DNA of 64,000 nt from an uncultured Phascolarctobacterium sp. (GTDB taxonomy: Bacteria > Bacillota > Negativicutes > Acidaminococcales > Acidaminococcaceae). Location: positions 40,128 to 104,127 of the forward strand of contig UQZN01000009.1 of NCBI GenBank assembly GCA_900545535.1. The letters are read 5' to 3'. Both the position numbers and the translations under genes were made by a program. The first letter of the stretch is position 1. Each line of letters begins with the position of its first letter. Positions 49,073-58,421 of the stretch are shown here, in pieces. Under the pieces are notes generated by a model. The model was not told the origin of the DNA, did no database searches, and saw only the letters and a list, made by a program, of their open reading frames with translations.

Positions 49073-50365
49073 TTACAAGTTTTCTTTGCGCCAGGCGTTG
49101 AGCGCCCCGCAGAAATCTTCCCACAGCTGGGGCAGCATTTCTACCGCCGCCTCCGCCTTAGCCCGCTCCCAGCCGGCAAACAGCCCTGCTTCGTAACGCA
49201 GCTGCACATTAGCGGCGTCTTCGAGAAAACACTGCACTAACCGGGCATTGATAAAATCATCATGTAAAAAGCCCAGCATATCCTGCAGCCTTTTCAGCCG
49301 CCGCAGCAGGTTACTGTCACGCGGCACCTCGGGCAGGGTCTGCAGCGCGTAACGGAAGCGTTTGACTTTGATCCTGATCTGATGCAGCTCCAGCATATTA
49401 TGAAAATCAGGATATTTTTTATCCAGAGTTTCCAGCTTTTCGCTCCATTCATTCAGACGCCGGCTGATGAATTTACGCAGCTTTTTATCGGCCAGATTGG
49501 GGGCCAGCGGCCTTTCGTGCAGCCAGATATTGAATTGCGCCAGTGTTTTCGTGACGCTGCTCAGGTCCGCTTTCTGTAGGCAGACAGCGGCTTCTTCACG
49601 GCGCAGCTTCTGCAGCAGTTCTTCCACCTGGGTCGGCGCTGTCAGTTTACCGCCGGAAGCAGCTGCCTGTGACCTGATCTTTTCACAGGTCATCAGGGCC
49701 ACGTCCAGCTCACGCAGCCGGGAAAGCAGTTCGCCCTGCTGCCGCAGCGTGTTTTGCCAGGCAACGGCGCTGCTTCTTTGCAGTACCGGCTTAAAAAAGC
49801 TTAAGGTCGAGCGCAGCCGGCGCAGTTTTACCCGCAGCTGTCTGATAAAAACTTTTTCTTCCGGCTGCTGCAGAAATTGCTGCCAGGCTTTACTGACAAC
49901 ATAGATCTGCCAGGGCAGATGACAAACAGCCATTGCCCTCAGGCTGCCGTTTCTATAAGCAGGCAGCTTCCTGAAATCATAGGTGCCCAGCTCCTGTGCC
50001 AGACGCTGTTTCAAGTTCGGCTCGGCTATGATCAGCGACATACGGCAGCAAAGTTTTTCAACTACCGTCTGCAGCTTAGGCAGCTCCCTGCTCGTATAAA
50101 CAACGATCATTTCACGAAGGGGAAGCAGCCTGGCTTCCATAATGACAATGCCTTCTCTGGCAATAAGCCGCAGCTCGCTGTTTTTCGCCGGCGGCTGCAG
50201 CTCGGTCTCACGGCAGCGCAGCACAGCCTCTGCCCCGTCCACTTCAAACCGCTGCTCGCGTTCTTCCGTTCTGCCGGCCTTCCAGCCGGTGATGATCCGC
50301 AAACGCTCTGCCAGATCAACTTCATTGACGGCGGATACATCCTGCAGGCATAATCTTTTTTTCAC
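49073..50365 (-). CDS. CHAD domain protein
   Basis: The 430-residue product has a CHAD domain from about 170 to 430: QLRVKLRRLRSTLSFFKPVL, LSRLRELDVALM, HQIRIKVKRFRYALQTLPEV and LQDMLGFLHDDFINARLV, with the conserved His and basic residues that bind polyphosphate. The N-terminal 150 residues (EEREQRFEVDGAEAVLRCRETE) may be a degenerate CYTH triphosphate tunnel domain, but the ExExK start is not seen. CHAD proteins bind inorganic polyphosphate granules. AGGGGAAGC lies before the ATG. Confidence 0.85.
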   Translation of the reverse strand: MKKRLCLQDVSAVNEVDLAERLRIITGWKAGRTEEREQRFEVDGAEAVLRCRETELQPPAKNSELRLIAREGIVIMEARLLPLREMIVVYTSRELPKLQTVVEKLCCRMSLIIAEPNLKQRLAQELGTYDFRKLPAYRNGSLRAMAVCHLPWQIYVVSKAWQQFLQQPEEKVFIRQLRVKLRRLRSTLSFFKPVLQRSSAVAWQNTLRQQGELLSRLRELDVALMTCEKIRSQAAASGGKLTAPTQVEELLQKLRREEAAVCLQKADLSSVTKTLAQFNIWLHERPLAPNLADKKLRKFISRRLNEWSEKLETLDKKYPDFHNMLELHQIRIKVKRFRYALQTLPEVPRDSNLLRRLKRLQDMLGFLHDDFINARLVQCFLEDAANVQLRYEAGLFAGWERAKAEAAVEMLPQLWEDFCGALNAWRKENL

Positions 50366-50406
50366 TGCTTCCCCTCCTTTCCTACAAATTCTTCAATGTT
50401 CAGTGC

Positions 50407-51381
50407 TCAGTCTTTTATTTTTACCTGGGCGGGCAAAGGCTCCCCAGCCAGACCTGCCAAAATATTAGCCGCCGCCAGTTTCGCCATGGCATCGCGGGTC
50501 TCTGCCGTTGAAGCGGCAATGTGCGGCGTTACCGTGATATTGGGCAGCGCCAGCAGCGGATGGTCACCCGGCAATGGTTCCGATTCGACTACGTCCAGTG
50601 CGGCATAAGCGATCTGCCCGCTCTGCAGGGCTTCATAAAGGGCCTGCGTATCGACGACCTTGCCGCGGGAAATATTGATAAATCGCGCCGTTGGCTTCAT
50701 TTTGGCAAAAGCTTCCCGATCAAACATTCCTGCCGTTGCCGGCGTTAAATTGACAGTTACCAGAACAAAATCAGCAGTTTGCAGCAGTTCGTCAAAGCCG
50801 GCATAGCTTACGCCCAGCTCGGCTTCATCCGCGCGCCGGTGCCGGTTATGATAAATGACCTGCATTTTGCTGGCCTGCGCCCTGGGAACTACCGCACTGC
50901 CAATATCGCCCAAACCAACGATGCCCAGTGTTTTACCGGCCAGGTCAACGCCGAAGCCAAGGCCCTTACGTTCGCCCCATTTGCCGCTGGCCACATGCTG
51001 CCAGCCACGGGCAATACTTCTGGCGCTGTCTAAGATCAGACCGTAGGCAAGATCAGCAACGGCGTCTACCAGTACGCCCGGCGTATTGCCCACGGCGATC
51101 CCGCGCGCACTGCAGGCGGCGATATCGATATTGTCGTAGCCGACAGAAGCCTGAGCAATAACTTTCAGCTTTGGCGCTTTAGCAAGCAAAGTCTCATCGA
51201 CCTTGATATTGCCGATAGAATAAAGCCCTTCCGCTTCTGCAAGCCAGCTTTCGAACTGCTGCTGCGGCACTCTGCCGCCCTGCTGCCAGGCCAGCAGGTT
51301 AGTCTGCTCATTCAGGATATCATAGGCTATCTGCCGCAGTTTACCGCTGGCAGCCACAGTCATTTTTTTCAGATCGGTCAT
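50407..51381 (-). CDS. D-2-hydroxyacid dehydrogenase
   Basis: I take the ATG at 51381 (AGAGAGGTG upstream) over the GTG at 51390, giving 324 residues. The protein has the NAD-binding motif GKTLGIVGLGDIGSAVVPRA, the catalytic Arg in NISRGKVVD, Glu in DVVESEPLP and His in VTPHIAAST. It is closest to glyoxylate/hydroxypyruvate reductases, and by its position near a glyoxalase gene may deal with 2-oxoacids or lactate. A role as SerA is less likely because no ACT domain is present. Confidence 0.93.
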   Translation of the reverse strand: MTDLKKMTVAASGKLRQIAYDILNEQTNLLAWQQGGRVPQQQFESWLAEAEGLYSIGNIKVDETLLAKAPKLKVIAQASVGYDNIDIAACSARGIAVGNTPGVLVDAVADLAYGLILDSARSIARGWQHVASGKWGERKGLGFGVDLAGKTLGIVGLGDIGSAVVPRAQASKMQVIYHNRHRRADEAELGVSYAGFDELLQTADFVLVTVNLTPATAGMFDREAFAKMKPTARFINISRGKVVDTQALYEALQSGQIAYAALDVVESEPLPGDHPLLALPNITVTPHIAASTAETRDAMAKLAAANILAGLAGEPLPAQVKIKD

Positions 51382-51404
51382 TACTGTCACCTCTCTTTAA
51401 AAAT

Positions 51405-51773
51405 TTAACGTTTGGGAATGATTTCCAGCCAGTAGTTATCGGGGTCGGTAATAAAATATATGCCCATCGCCGGATTTTCGTAGACAATGCAGCCCATTTC
51501 CTGATGTTTTTTGTGGGCAGCGTCATAATCTTCGGCTTCAAACGCCAGATGAAATTCATTCTCTCCCAGGTTATACGGCTCCTTACGGTCGCGCAGCCAG
51601 GTCAGTTCCAACTGATGCGAAGTCTGCCCGTCGCCTAAATACACCAAAATAAAGCTGCCGTCACCGGCTACTTTACGGCGGACCTCTTTTAAACCCAAAG
51701 CTTCCTCATAAAATTTCAGGCTTTTGTCCAGGTCAAGTACGTTAAAATTGTTGTGTAAAAATTTGAATGACAT
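51405..51773 (-). CDS. glyoxalase I (lactoylglutathione lyase, VOC family)
   Basis: The 122-residue protein has the single VOC fold of GloA: FNVLDLDKSLKFYEEALGLKE, LELTWLRDRKEPYNLGENEFHLAFEAED and FITDPDNYWLEIIP with metal ligands His, Glu, His, Glu in the family positions. It converts the thiol adduct of methylglyoxal to lactoyl-thiol. AGGAGG precedes the ATG after the AT-rich gap. Confidence 0.92.
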   Translation of the reverse strand: MSFKFLHNNFNVLDLDKSLKFYEEALGLKEVRRKVAGDGSFILVYLGDGQTSHQLELTWLRDRKEPYNLGENEFHLAFEAEDYDAAHKKHQEMGCIVYENPAMGIYFITDPDNYWLEIIPKR

Positions 51774-51808
51774 TTTTTACCCTCCTTATAATATAATATT
51801 GTACTGTT

Positions 51809-52321
51809 TCAATTATTCAAAAAAATCTGCTTAAAGAGCAGCAGCGCCAGTGCAAATGAAGCTACGATCTTCCCGAGCATGGCAACAAACTGTGTCTGCG
51901 CCGCTTTCCAGGCCAGAGCGAAAGCATTGTCCTTATTTCTGGTGCGCATAAATTCGTAGCCGAAAGCAACGATATACGAACCAATAGCGCCGCCTAAAAC
52001 AGAACCAAGCACAGGGAAAAAGCCTGTGCCGATAACAGCGCCGATAAAAGTACCGACAGCAATCAGAAATACCGCTCCCCACGATACCTTATGCCGCCTT
52101 ATCCCAAAAAACGATACGATAAATTCCCAGATCTCACCAAACGCATAAACCAGTACCAGCGCCGATAAGAGACGGCCATCAAAGTACCTGGCTTCATCAA
52201 AGAAAGCATAACCTATGCCTGCAGCCAACATTACCGTATTGCCCGGCAGGTCGAGCAGGGTCAGCAACGGACCAATAATGACGATCAATGCTCCGAGTGC
52301 CCACTCTACTAAAAATTCCAC
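51809..52321 (-). CDS. DUF456 family membrane protein
   Basis: The 170-residue protein has four or five hydrophobic segments with the glycine-rich core GTFIGAVIGTGFFPVLGSVLGGAIGSYIVAFGYEF typical of DUF456. Function is unknown. AGGAGG precedes the ATG. Confidence 0.88.
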   Translation of the reverse strand: MEFLVEWALGALIVIIGPLLTLLDLPGNTVMLAAGIGYAFFDEARYFDGRLLSALVLVYAFGEIWEFIVSFFGIRRHKVSWGAVFLIAVGTFIGAVIGTGFFPVLGSVLGGAIGSYIVAFGYEFMRTRNKDNAFALAWKAAQTQFVAMLGKIVASFALALLLFKQIFLNN

Positions 52322-52469
52322 ACAAAGTCCTCCTTAACGAAGATTAAAATATATTATAACATATTTCAATTAAATAGTTAGATAATTGTATGACTCTTAT
52401 GTGAATTATTGTGTTTTGTTTACGCAAATGTTACAATATCTACAAATATCTTTTAAAGGAGTAACTATA

Positions 52470-53579
52470 ATGGACTTGGACGCTCTTTTAATTCTTCTGC
52501 AGCCCTGGCTCAGGCCTTTTCTGGCGTTTGCCTTTTTTACGTTTGTACGTTATTTTTACCGGGCTGTATTGCTGCGCGTACTGCACCGCTTCAATGACAA
52601 AGCTTCATTTGAATATGGCGAAGACCTGCTGAATGCTTTTGAAAGGCCGGTACACTTTTTCTTATTTATTTTTGCCATCTATGCGGCACTCAATTGCTCG
52701 CCCCTGACCTTTATTGCCGATCATCCGTCTATCGATCAGCTTCTGCGCAGTTTTTTCATCATCTGCTTTATCTGGGGGCTTTACAACCTCAGCGACACTA
52801 CGCACGGCATCGCTATGAAGCTGCTGCTGAAAGCAGGCGTAGAATTTGATCTGGCCCTGTCCAATATCATTTCTACTACCCTGCGCATCCTGCTCATCAT
52901 TCTGGGCTTTGTCATGATTGCCAAAGAATGGAATTATGATATTACCGGTTTTATAGCCAGCCTGAGTATCGGCTCTCTGGCTGTAGCATTGGCTGCCAAA
53001 GATTCTCTGGCCAATGTGTTCGGCAGTCTGGTCATCATTATCGATAAGCCCTTTGTGATCGGGGACTGGATCTCGGCCAACGGTATTGAAGGCACTGTAG
53101 AAAAAATCACCTTCCGCAGTACCTGTCTGCGTACTTTTCCCCAGGAGCTGGTCTACATTCCCAACTCACTGCTTTCCAACACAGCCATCACCAATTTTAG
53201 CAAGCGTGAAAAAAGGCGGCTGGATTTCATTCTGGGATTAACTTACGACACGACCTATCAGCAGATGGAGACATTTGTCAACCGTCTGCGTGAATATCTT
53301 AAGCATCATGACGGCGTTTATGACGACGGCATCACTGTCAATTTTCAGGATTTCGGCGGCAGCAGCCTGGACATCAGGGTAGTCTGCTATACTAAGGCCA
53401 GCGCCTATGCGACCTATATGGACGTGCGGCAGCAGATCAATCTGGATATTATGAAAATGCTGGAAGAAGAAAAGCTTGGCTGCGCGTTCCCCAGCACCAG
53501 CGTTTATTTTGAAACGCCGCTGGTCCAAAAGCAGGCCACCGCTGAAACGGCTGCTTCGGAAACTAAAGCACAGGTTTAA
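52470..53579 (+). CDS. MscS family mechanosensitive channel
   Basis: I start at the ATG at 52470 behind AAAGGAG, giving 369 residues; the longer frame from 52386 has no site. The protein has four or five membrane segments and the MscS pore helix and beta domain: GSLAVALAAKDSLANVFGSLVIIIDKPFVIGDWI, then GTVEKITFRSTCLRTFPQELVYIPNSLL. It releases ions upon osmotic downshock. Confidence 0.93.
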   Translation: MDLDALLILLQPWLRPFLAFAFFTFVRYFYRAVLLRVLHRFNDKASFEYGEDLLNAFERPVHFFLFIFAIYAALNCSPLTFIADHPSIDQLLRSFFIICFIWGLYNLSDTTHGIAMKLLLKAGVEFDLALSNIISTTLRILLIILGFVMIAKEWNYDITGFIASLSIGSLAVALAAKDSLANVFGSLVIIIDKPFVIGDWISANGIEGTVEKITFRSTCLRTFPQELVYIPNSLLSNTAITNFSKREKRRLDFILGLTYDTTYQQMETFVNRLREYLKHHDGVYDDGITVNFQDFGGSSLDIRVVCYTKASAYATYMDVRQQINLDIMKMLEEEKLGCAFPSTSVYFETPLVQKQATAETAASETKAQV

Positions 53580-53600
53580 AACGCAGATTTAAAGCACAAA

Positions 53601-53630
53601 AAACGCTCCTTTTTTAAGGAGCGTTTTTTT
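53601..53630. terminator. terminator between mscS and ade
   Basis: AAACGCTCC and GGAGCGTTT around an 8-nt loop, followed by TTTTAT; bidirectional between convergent genes. Confidence 0.9.
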
Positions 53631-53641
53631 ATGGCCGGATT

Positions 53642-55363
53642 TTATTCCCACAAATCGACAAGGGCAAATTGATCGACATCGACCAGGCCTTTATCGCTGA
53701 GTCTCAGACGGGGTATGACCGGTAATGCCAAAAAGGAGAGGCAGTTGAAAGCGTTGACGTTCTCAGGCACGCCCAGCTCTGCCGCCCAGAAGTGCAGCTG
53801 CTGCAGCTTGTGCTGTACAAACTCAGTATTCTGATCGCTCATCAACCCGGCCAAAGGCAGCGGCAGCAAGGCTTTGACCTCGCCGTCAGCCACTACCGCC
53901 AAGCCGCCGCCGACTTCCTGCAGAGCCACCGCGGCTGCCAGCATATCCCGGTCATCAGCACCGACTACGATCAGATTATGCGAGTCGTGCGCTACCGTCG
54001 AGGCCAGGGCACCCCGCTTTAAGCCAAAGCCGTGCACCAGGCCGACGCCTGTATTGCCATTACCGCCATGCCGTTCCCAAACTGCCAGTTTCAAAATGTC
54101 GCGCCTGGTATCGCTCACGACAAAACCAGCCTGTACTTCCGGCAGCATATAATCTGCTTCTGTCAAGATCTGTTCAGGTACGATGCGGATCACGCGGGCC
54201 TTTTTACCGGGCCTTGCGGGAATTTGCAGCTGCTGTTTATGTACGTTCTCCAGCCGCATGGTATTGGCAGGGGCAGATAGCAGCGGCGGCGACTGCCACA
54301 GCAGTTTTTGCTTATTGACGATCACAGCCCCGTTTTTTATGACCAGCTGCGGCTGAAAGTTTACCAGATTATCAAAAATACTGATATCTGCCTTATAACC
54401 GGGCGCCAAAGCGCCTCTGTCATACAAGCGGAACCTTTCGGCAGTATTCAGCGTCGCCATTTGCAGTAACTGCTCTACAGCATAACCATGTGCAGCGCCG
54501 ATCTCGATCAGATAATTGATGCTGCCTTCGCTTACCAGCTCGTCTAAATGCCGGTCATCTGTGGCCAGGCAGCAGCGGCGGCAGTTGAGCGGCGTCACCG
54601 CCGGCAGCAGGTCCAGCAGATTATGCGCCCCGGAAGCTTCCCGCAGCATCAGATAGGCTCCCCGGCGCAGCTTTTCCAATGCTTCGTCAGCTGTTGTCGC
54701 TTCATGGTCCGAAGTGATCCCGGCCGCCAGATACGCATTGAGCGCTTTGCCGCTGACACCCGGAGCGTGGCCGTCACACAAGGCACAGCCGTTCAAGGCC
54801 AGTTTATCCAGCACAGCGTCTGCGCCGCAGATCGTACCGGGATAATTCATCATCTCACCCAGCCCGAGCACTCTCTCATGACTGACAAGCGGCTCCAGCT
54901 TTGCCGCCGTCAGTACGGCGCCGCCGGTTTCCATATCGGTGGCAGGCACACACGAAGGCAGCATGAAGAAAACGTCTAAAGGCATATCTTCCGTTTCTGC
55001 CAGCATCAGCTCTATCCCCGCACAGCCAAGCACATTCGCGATTTCATGAGGATCGGCAAAAATCGTCGTCACACCATTCAAAAGTAAAATTTTAGCCAGC
55101 TCACGCGGGGCGACCATCGTGCTTTCGATATGCAGATGCGCGTCCATCAATCCCGGAGTTACGTACTTACCGGTGACGTCGATTTCTTTTTGGCCGCTGT
55201 AAATACCAATACCGGCAATCGTTGTGCCTGCGATCGCTACATCGCCGGTTTCCCATTCGCCTGTGAAGCTGTTGAAAACAAAACCGCCCTTCAAGACGAT
55301 GTCAGCCGGCGCTTCGCCTCTGGCTACAGCCAGCACGGCGGCCAGATCTGTCTTTTTCATCAT
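53642..55363 (-). CDS. ade: adenine deaminase
   Basis: The protein (573 residues from the ATG at 55363) has the full Ade pattern: VLKGGFVFNSFTGEWETGDVAI, metal motif MDAHLHIESTM, ANVLGCAGIELMLAE, CDGHAPGVSG, SDHEATTADEALEKLRRGAYLMLREAS and TDDRHLDELVSEG. It converts adenine to hypoxanthine in purine salvage. The two-codon ATGATG start follows a weak AGGTTGTGG; a TTG at 55372 is possible. Confidence 0.95.
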   Translation of the reverse strand: MMKKTDLAAVLAVARGEAPADIVLKGGFVFNSFTGEWETGDVAIAGTTIAGIGIYSGQKEIDVTGKYVTPGLMDAHLHIESTMVAPRELAKILLLNGVTTIFADPHEIANVLGCAGIELMLAETEDMPLDVFFMLPSCVPATDMETGGAVLTAAKLEPLVSHERVLGLGEMMNYPGTICGADAVLDKLALNGCALCDGHAPGVSGKALNAYLAAGITSDHEATTADEALEKLRRGAYLMLREASGAHNLLDLLPAVTPLNCRRCCLATDDRHLDELVSEGSINYLIEIGAAHGYAVEQLLQMATLNTAERFRLYDRGALAPGYKADISIFDNLVNFQPQLVIKNGAVIVNKQKLLWQSPPLLSAPANTMRLENVHKQQLQIPARPGKKARVIRIVPEQILTEADYMLPEVQAGFVVSDTRRDILKLAVWERHGGNGNTGVGLVHGFGLKRGALASTVAHDSHNLIVVGADDRDMLAAAVALQEVGGGLAVVADGEVKALLPLPLAGLMSDQNTEFVQHKLQQLHFWAAELGVPENVNAFNCLSFLALPVIPRLRLSDKGLVDVDQFALVDLWE

Positions 55364-55445
55364 GATCCACAACCTTTGCTAAAAGTTTTCTGCTTTTATT
55401 GTCGGTTATACCTGTTAAAAACGCAAGCTTTATTTAAATAAAAAA

Positions 55446-55474
55446 CAGCAGCTGCCATGACAAGACAGCTGCTG
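55446..55474 (-). terminator. terminator of ChW gene
   Basis: CAGCAGCTG and CAGCTGCTG pair around an 11-nt loop; on the minus strand the stem is followed by TTTTTTATTT. Confidence 0.75.
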
Positions 55475-55514
55475 CCTGAATCCATCCCCATTTACTTTTT
55501 TACAATTTTACAGC

Positions 55515-55967
55515 TCATTGTATATAAATCTCGACAGCTTCCAGCTGTCTGCTTTCCCCGACGGTACCGGCAACCTGACCGTTACTGCACCAGCCGGACC
55601 AGCCTTTGCCGTGCATAAAGACGCGATAAAAGACCGTATAGCCTTCGCAGCCGACCAGATGCATTTTTACAGCTTCAGCACGCCTGGATTCTCCTGTAGT
55701 ACCGCCCACAGCACCGTCAGAGACTTCCGGCAGCCAGCCTTTACCGGCGACATGCACGCAATATCTGATACCTGCACCCTGAGGCGCATCCGGCAATCGT
55801 ACCTGTAGGGCTTCCAGTCTTTTACCGGAGTCTGGTTTGCCGGCAATAGCACCGTCAGCTGCCTCAGGCAGCCAGCCAAAGTCCTGCATATGCGCTTTGT
55901 AAACAATATGCAGCTGCTTTTCTTTGAGCATTTCACCCAAATTACCAATTTTACCAAAATCTTTCAT
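55515..55967 (-). CDS. ChW-repeat protein without signal peptide
   Basis: The 150-residue protein consists of three ChW repeats (about 20-60, 67-107 and 112-150) with the pattern YxxHxxxxGWLPxxxDGxxxGTxGxxxRxEAxxxxL: for example YCVHVAGKGWLPEVSDGAVG and YRVFMHGKGWSGWCSNGQVAG. ChW domains are usually found in secreted or surface proteins of Clostridia, but no signal peptide or membrane segment is present here (the start is MKDFGKIGNLGEMLKEKQ). AGGAGG precedes the ATG. Its place of action is open. Confidence 0.9.
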   Translation of the reverse strand: MKDFGKIGNLGEMLKEKQLHIVYKAHMQDFGWLPEAADGAIAGKPDSGKRLEALQVRLPDAPQGAGIRYCVHVAGKGWLPEVSDGAVGGTTGESRRAEAVKMHLVGCEGYTVFYRVFMHGKGWSGWCSNGQVAGTVGESRQLEAVEIYIQ

Positions 55968-56036
55968 ACTTATTACCTCCTTTATTTTGGGTTATCCTGA
56001 TTATAACCGTACTGCAATCCCCTATGGTGGTAAAAA

Positions 56037-56072
56037 ACAACAGGCACCACTATAATAAGTGACGCCTGTTGT
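56037..56072 (-). terminator. terminator of adiC-adiA operon
   Basis: ACAACAGGC and GCCTGTTGT with an inner CACT/AGTG stem; on the minus strand followed by TTTTTTACC. Confidence 0.85.
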
Positions 56073-56110
56073 CAAGGGGAAAGGGTATCTATATTAACGG
56101 TAGCTGACCG

Positions 56111-58405
56111 TTATTTTTTCAAAACAGTAACGTAATATTTACCGTCTTTTACTTCTACACCGTGGGAGTCATGTTCAAAAGCAGGGAATCGTCTGTCAAA
56201 GCCTTCCAGGGCTTTCAGGTAGCCAAGTGCAGGACCGTCGGCAGGGCCGGCATTTTCACCAGGCATGATCAGAGGAATTCCAGGCGGATAAGGAACGACG
56301 CCTGTAGCTAAGGTACGTTCAGCAACGCCGTCCAGATCTACTTTTTCAACATTATCAAGTACCAGCTGTTCGTAAGCTGCGGACGGGCTCATATCAGGAT
56401 GCGGAAGGACTGCGAAGCCTTCGGACATGAATTCGGTAGTTTTGAGTTCTTTCATGGCCGCAAACATTTCCTCGCACAGATCGCGCAGGCCCATACCGGC
56501 ATAACGCTGCGGAGCTGCTTTAACAACGTCCGGCAATACTTCTTCCAGAGAGGTGTTGTTATCGTAGTCTTCTTTGAATTTGATCAGTGTATCGATCAAG
56601 GTGCCCCATTTACCTTTGGTAATACCAATGGAGAACAGCATCAAAACAGTGAAGTCGGTTGTTTTTTCAGGAATGATGCCGTTAGCGGTGAGGTAAGCGG
56701 ACAGAATGGAAGCAGGAACGCCCATTTCGCCCAGCCCGTCAGGACCGATGCCCGGAGTGGAAATAGATACTTTGATCGGGTCTAACATGCAGTATCCGTC
56801 TTCGATATCGCCAAAGCCGTGCCATGCATCATTAGGATGCAGGACCCAGCACTCCGGCTCGGTTGCCAGATATTCGGGGTCAGCCAGACGGAAGGCGATT
56901 TTTTTACCTTCAGCGTCTTTGACAAAATCCGGCTGCCAGCAGTTGAAGAACCATTCGCCCTGATCGGCAAAATCAGCATTCAGTTTAGCCATCAGCTGAC
57001 GGAAGGCCACTGCTTCATGGATCGATTCGTCAGTCAGTGCTTTACCGCCTTTGCCGTCCATCATAGCCGCCGTAATATCGTTGGAAGCGATGATCGGATA
57101 GTTCGGGGAGGTAGATGCCTGCATCATAAAGGATTCATTGAAACGGCTGTGGTCAACATTCTTTTTACCTTCGCGGATGTGAATGAAGGAAGCCTGAGAA
57201 AGTGCAGCCAGTAATTTATGGGTGGATTGAGTTGCAAAAACCGTCATGTCGGTAGGTTTGTGGTCGGCAGGATTGCCGTACATGGCAAAGCGGTCTTTAT
57301 AGATCGGATTGAAGCGGGCATAGCCATACCAGGCTTCATCAAAATGCATACGGTCAACGCTTTGGCCAAGCAATTCTTCAACACGACGAGCATTGTAACA
57401 CAAACCATCATAGGTAGAGTTGGTAACGATAGCATGTACCGGGGTTGCGTCTATATCTTTAGTAATCAAGGAGTTTTCAGCAATAGTTTTCTTGATCGCT
57501 TCTGCCTGCAGAGCTTGTGGCGGAATAGGACCGATAATACCATAGAAGTTACGCAGCGGCATCATATAGTTAGGGATAGCGCCGCTCATGGTCATAGCCT
57601 GTTCAATGGATTTGTGACAGTTACGGTCACACAGCGCAACCTGATTACGGGTTACACAGGCCATAAAAATTACTCTGTTGGAAGTAGAGGAGCCGTTGGT
57701 GATATGGTAGGTGCGGTGAGCGCCAAAGACTTTAGCGGCATATTTCTCACTGGCGCCGATCGGGCCGGAATGGTCAAGCAGAGAACCAAGCTCGCCAACG
57801 GAGATCGACAAGTCGCTGCGGAACAGGTTTTCACCAAAGAAGTCAAAAAATGCGCGTCCTGCCGGAGCTTTCATGAAGGCGGTACCGCCGGTATGGCCCG
57901 GAGTATGCCAGGAATATTCATGCACCTGGGAGAATTTAGCCAAAGCTTTGAACATTGGCGGCAGCAGATTTTTCATATAGGTGTCAATCGCTGCTTCGAT
58001 ACGGCCGGCAATAAAGTTGGCAGTGTCTTCATACAGCCAGATAAAATCGCTGGTTTCTTTCAATACTTCCAGCGGGATATCGGCAACATCAGCACGATCG
58101 GCAAACAGGAAGACCGGTACGTTTTCAGCGCGGCTGCGCAATTTATTTAAAACATCTTTGGCCGCCTGATGAGTATTGTCTTCTGCCAGATCCCAGTCCA
58201 GCAGGATTGCCTGAATCATCGGATCGGCAACGATCATCATTTCGGCGTCAAATGCAGTGGTAGCCGTCAGGACTTCGATCTCGTGCTCGCCTAAAACGCT
58301 GCTCAGTTTTTCGAGAGCACTTTCATCCAAGGTATTATGATCGCAGAGATCATGTACCAGCAAAATTCTTTTGCCTTTTGTTTTGGAAATAATCATTTTT
58401 TTCAC
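56111..58405 (-). CDS. adiA: arginine decarboxylase, biodegradative AdiA type
   Basis: The 764-residue protein has the three-part layout of large acid-inducible decarboxylases: an N-terminal wing domain (ILLVHDLCDHNTLDES), the PLP domain with Lys397 in FATQSTHKLLAALSQASF and FDEAWYGYARFNPIY, and a C-terminal domain. Many segments agree closely with E. coli AdiA (EYSWHTPGHTGG, GENLFRSDLSISV, LDPIKVSISTPG, TRGKWGTLI-like KGKWGTLI), and the length fits AdiA (about 755) better than LdcC or SpeF. It removes CO2 from arginine and uses a proton. Adjacent adiC supports arginine as the substrate; lysine or ornithine cannot be ruled out. Confidence 0.88.
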   Translation of the reverse strand: MKKMIISKTKGKRILLVHDLCDHNTLDESALEKLSSVLGEHEIEVLTATTAFDAEMMIVADPMIQAILLDWDLAEDNTHQAAKDVLNKLRSRAENVPVFLFADRADVADIPLEVLKETSDFIWLYEDTANFIAGRIEAAIDTYMKNLLPPMFKALAKFSQVHEYSWHTPGHTGGTAFMKAPAGRAFFDFFGENLFRSDLSISVGELGSLLDHSGPIGASEKYAAKVFGAHRTYHITNGSSTSNRVIFMACVTRNQVALCDRNCHKSIEQAMTMSGAIPNYMMPLRNFYGIIGPIPPQALQAEAIKKTIAENSLITKDIDATPVHAIVTNSTYDGLCYNARRVEELLGQSVDRMHFDEAWYGYARFNPIYKDRFAMYGNPADHKPTDMTVFATQSTHKLLAALSQASFIHIREGKKNVDHSRFNESFMMQASTSPNYPIIASNDITAAMMDGKGGKALTDESIHEAVAFRQLMAKLNADFADQGEWFFNCWQPDFVKDAEGKKIAFRLADPEYLATEPECWVLHPNDAWHGFGDIEDGYCMLDPIKVSISTPGIGPDGLGEMGVPASILSAYLTANGIIPEKTTDFTVLMLFSIGITKGKWGTLIDTLIKFKEDYDNNTSLEEVLPDVVKAAPQRYAGMGLRDLCEEMFAAMKELKTTEFMSEGFAVLPHPDMSPSAAYEQLVLDNVEKVDLDGVAERTLATGVVPYPPGIPLIMPGENAGPADGPALGYLKALEGFDRRFPAFEHDSHGVEVKDGKYYVTVLKK

Positions 58406-58421
58406 TCCTTAATTAAATTAG

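Noticed and set aside
57218..58150. Plus-strand frame of 310 residues opposite adiA
   Set aside because: It is a shadow of the decarboxylase gene and shows no family features.
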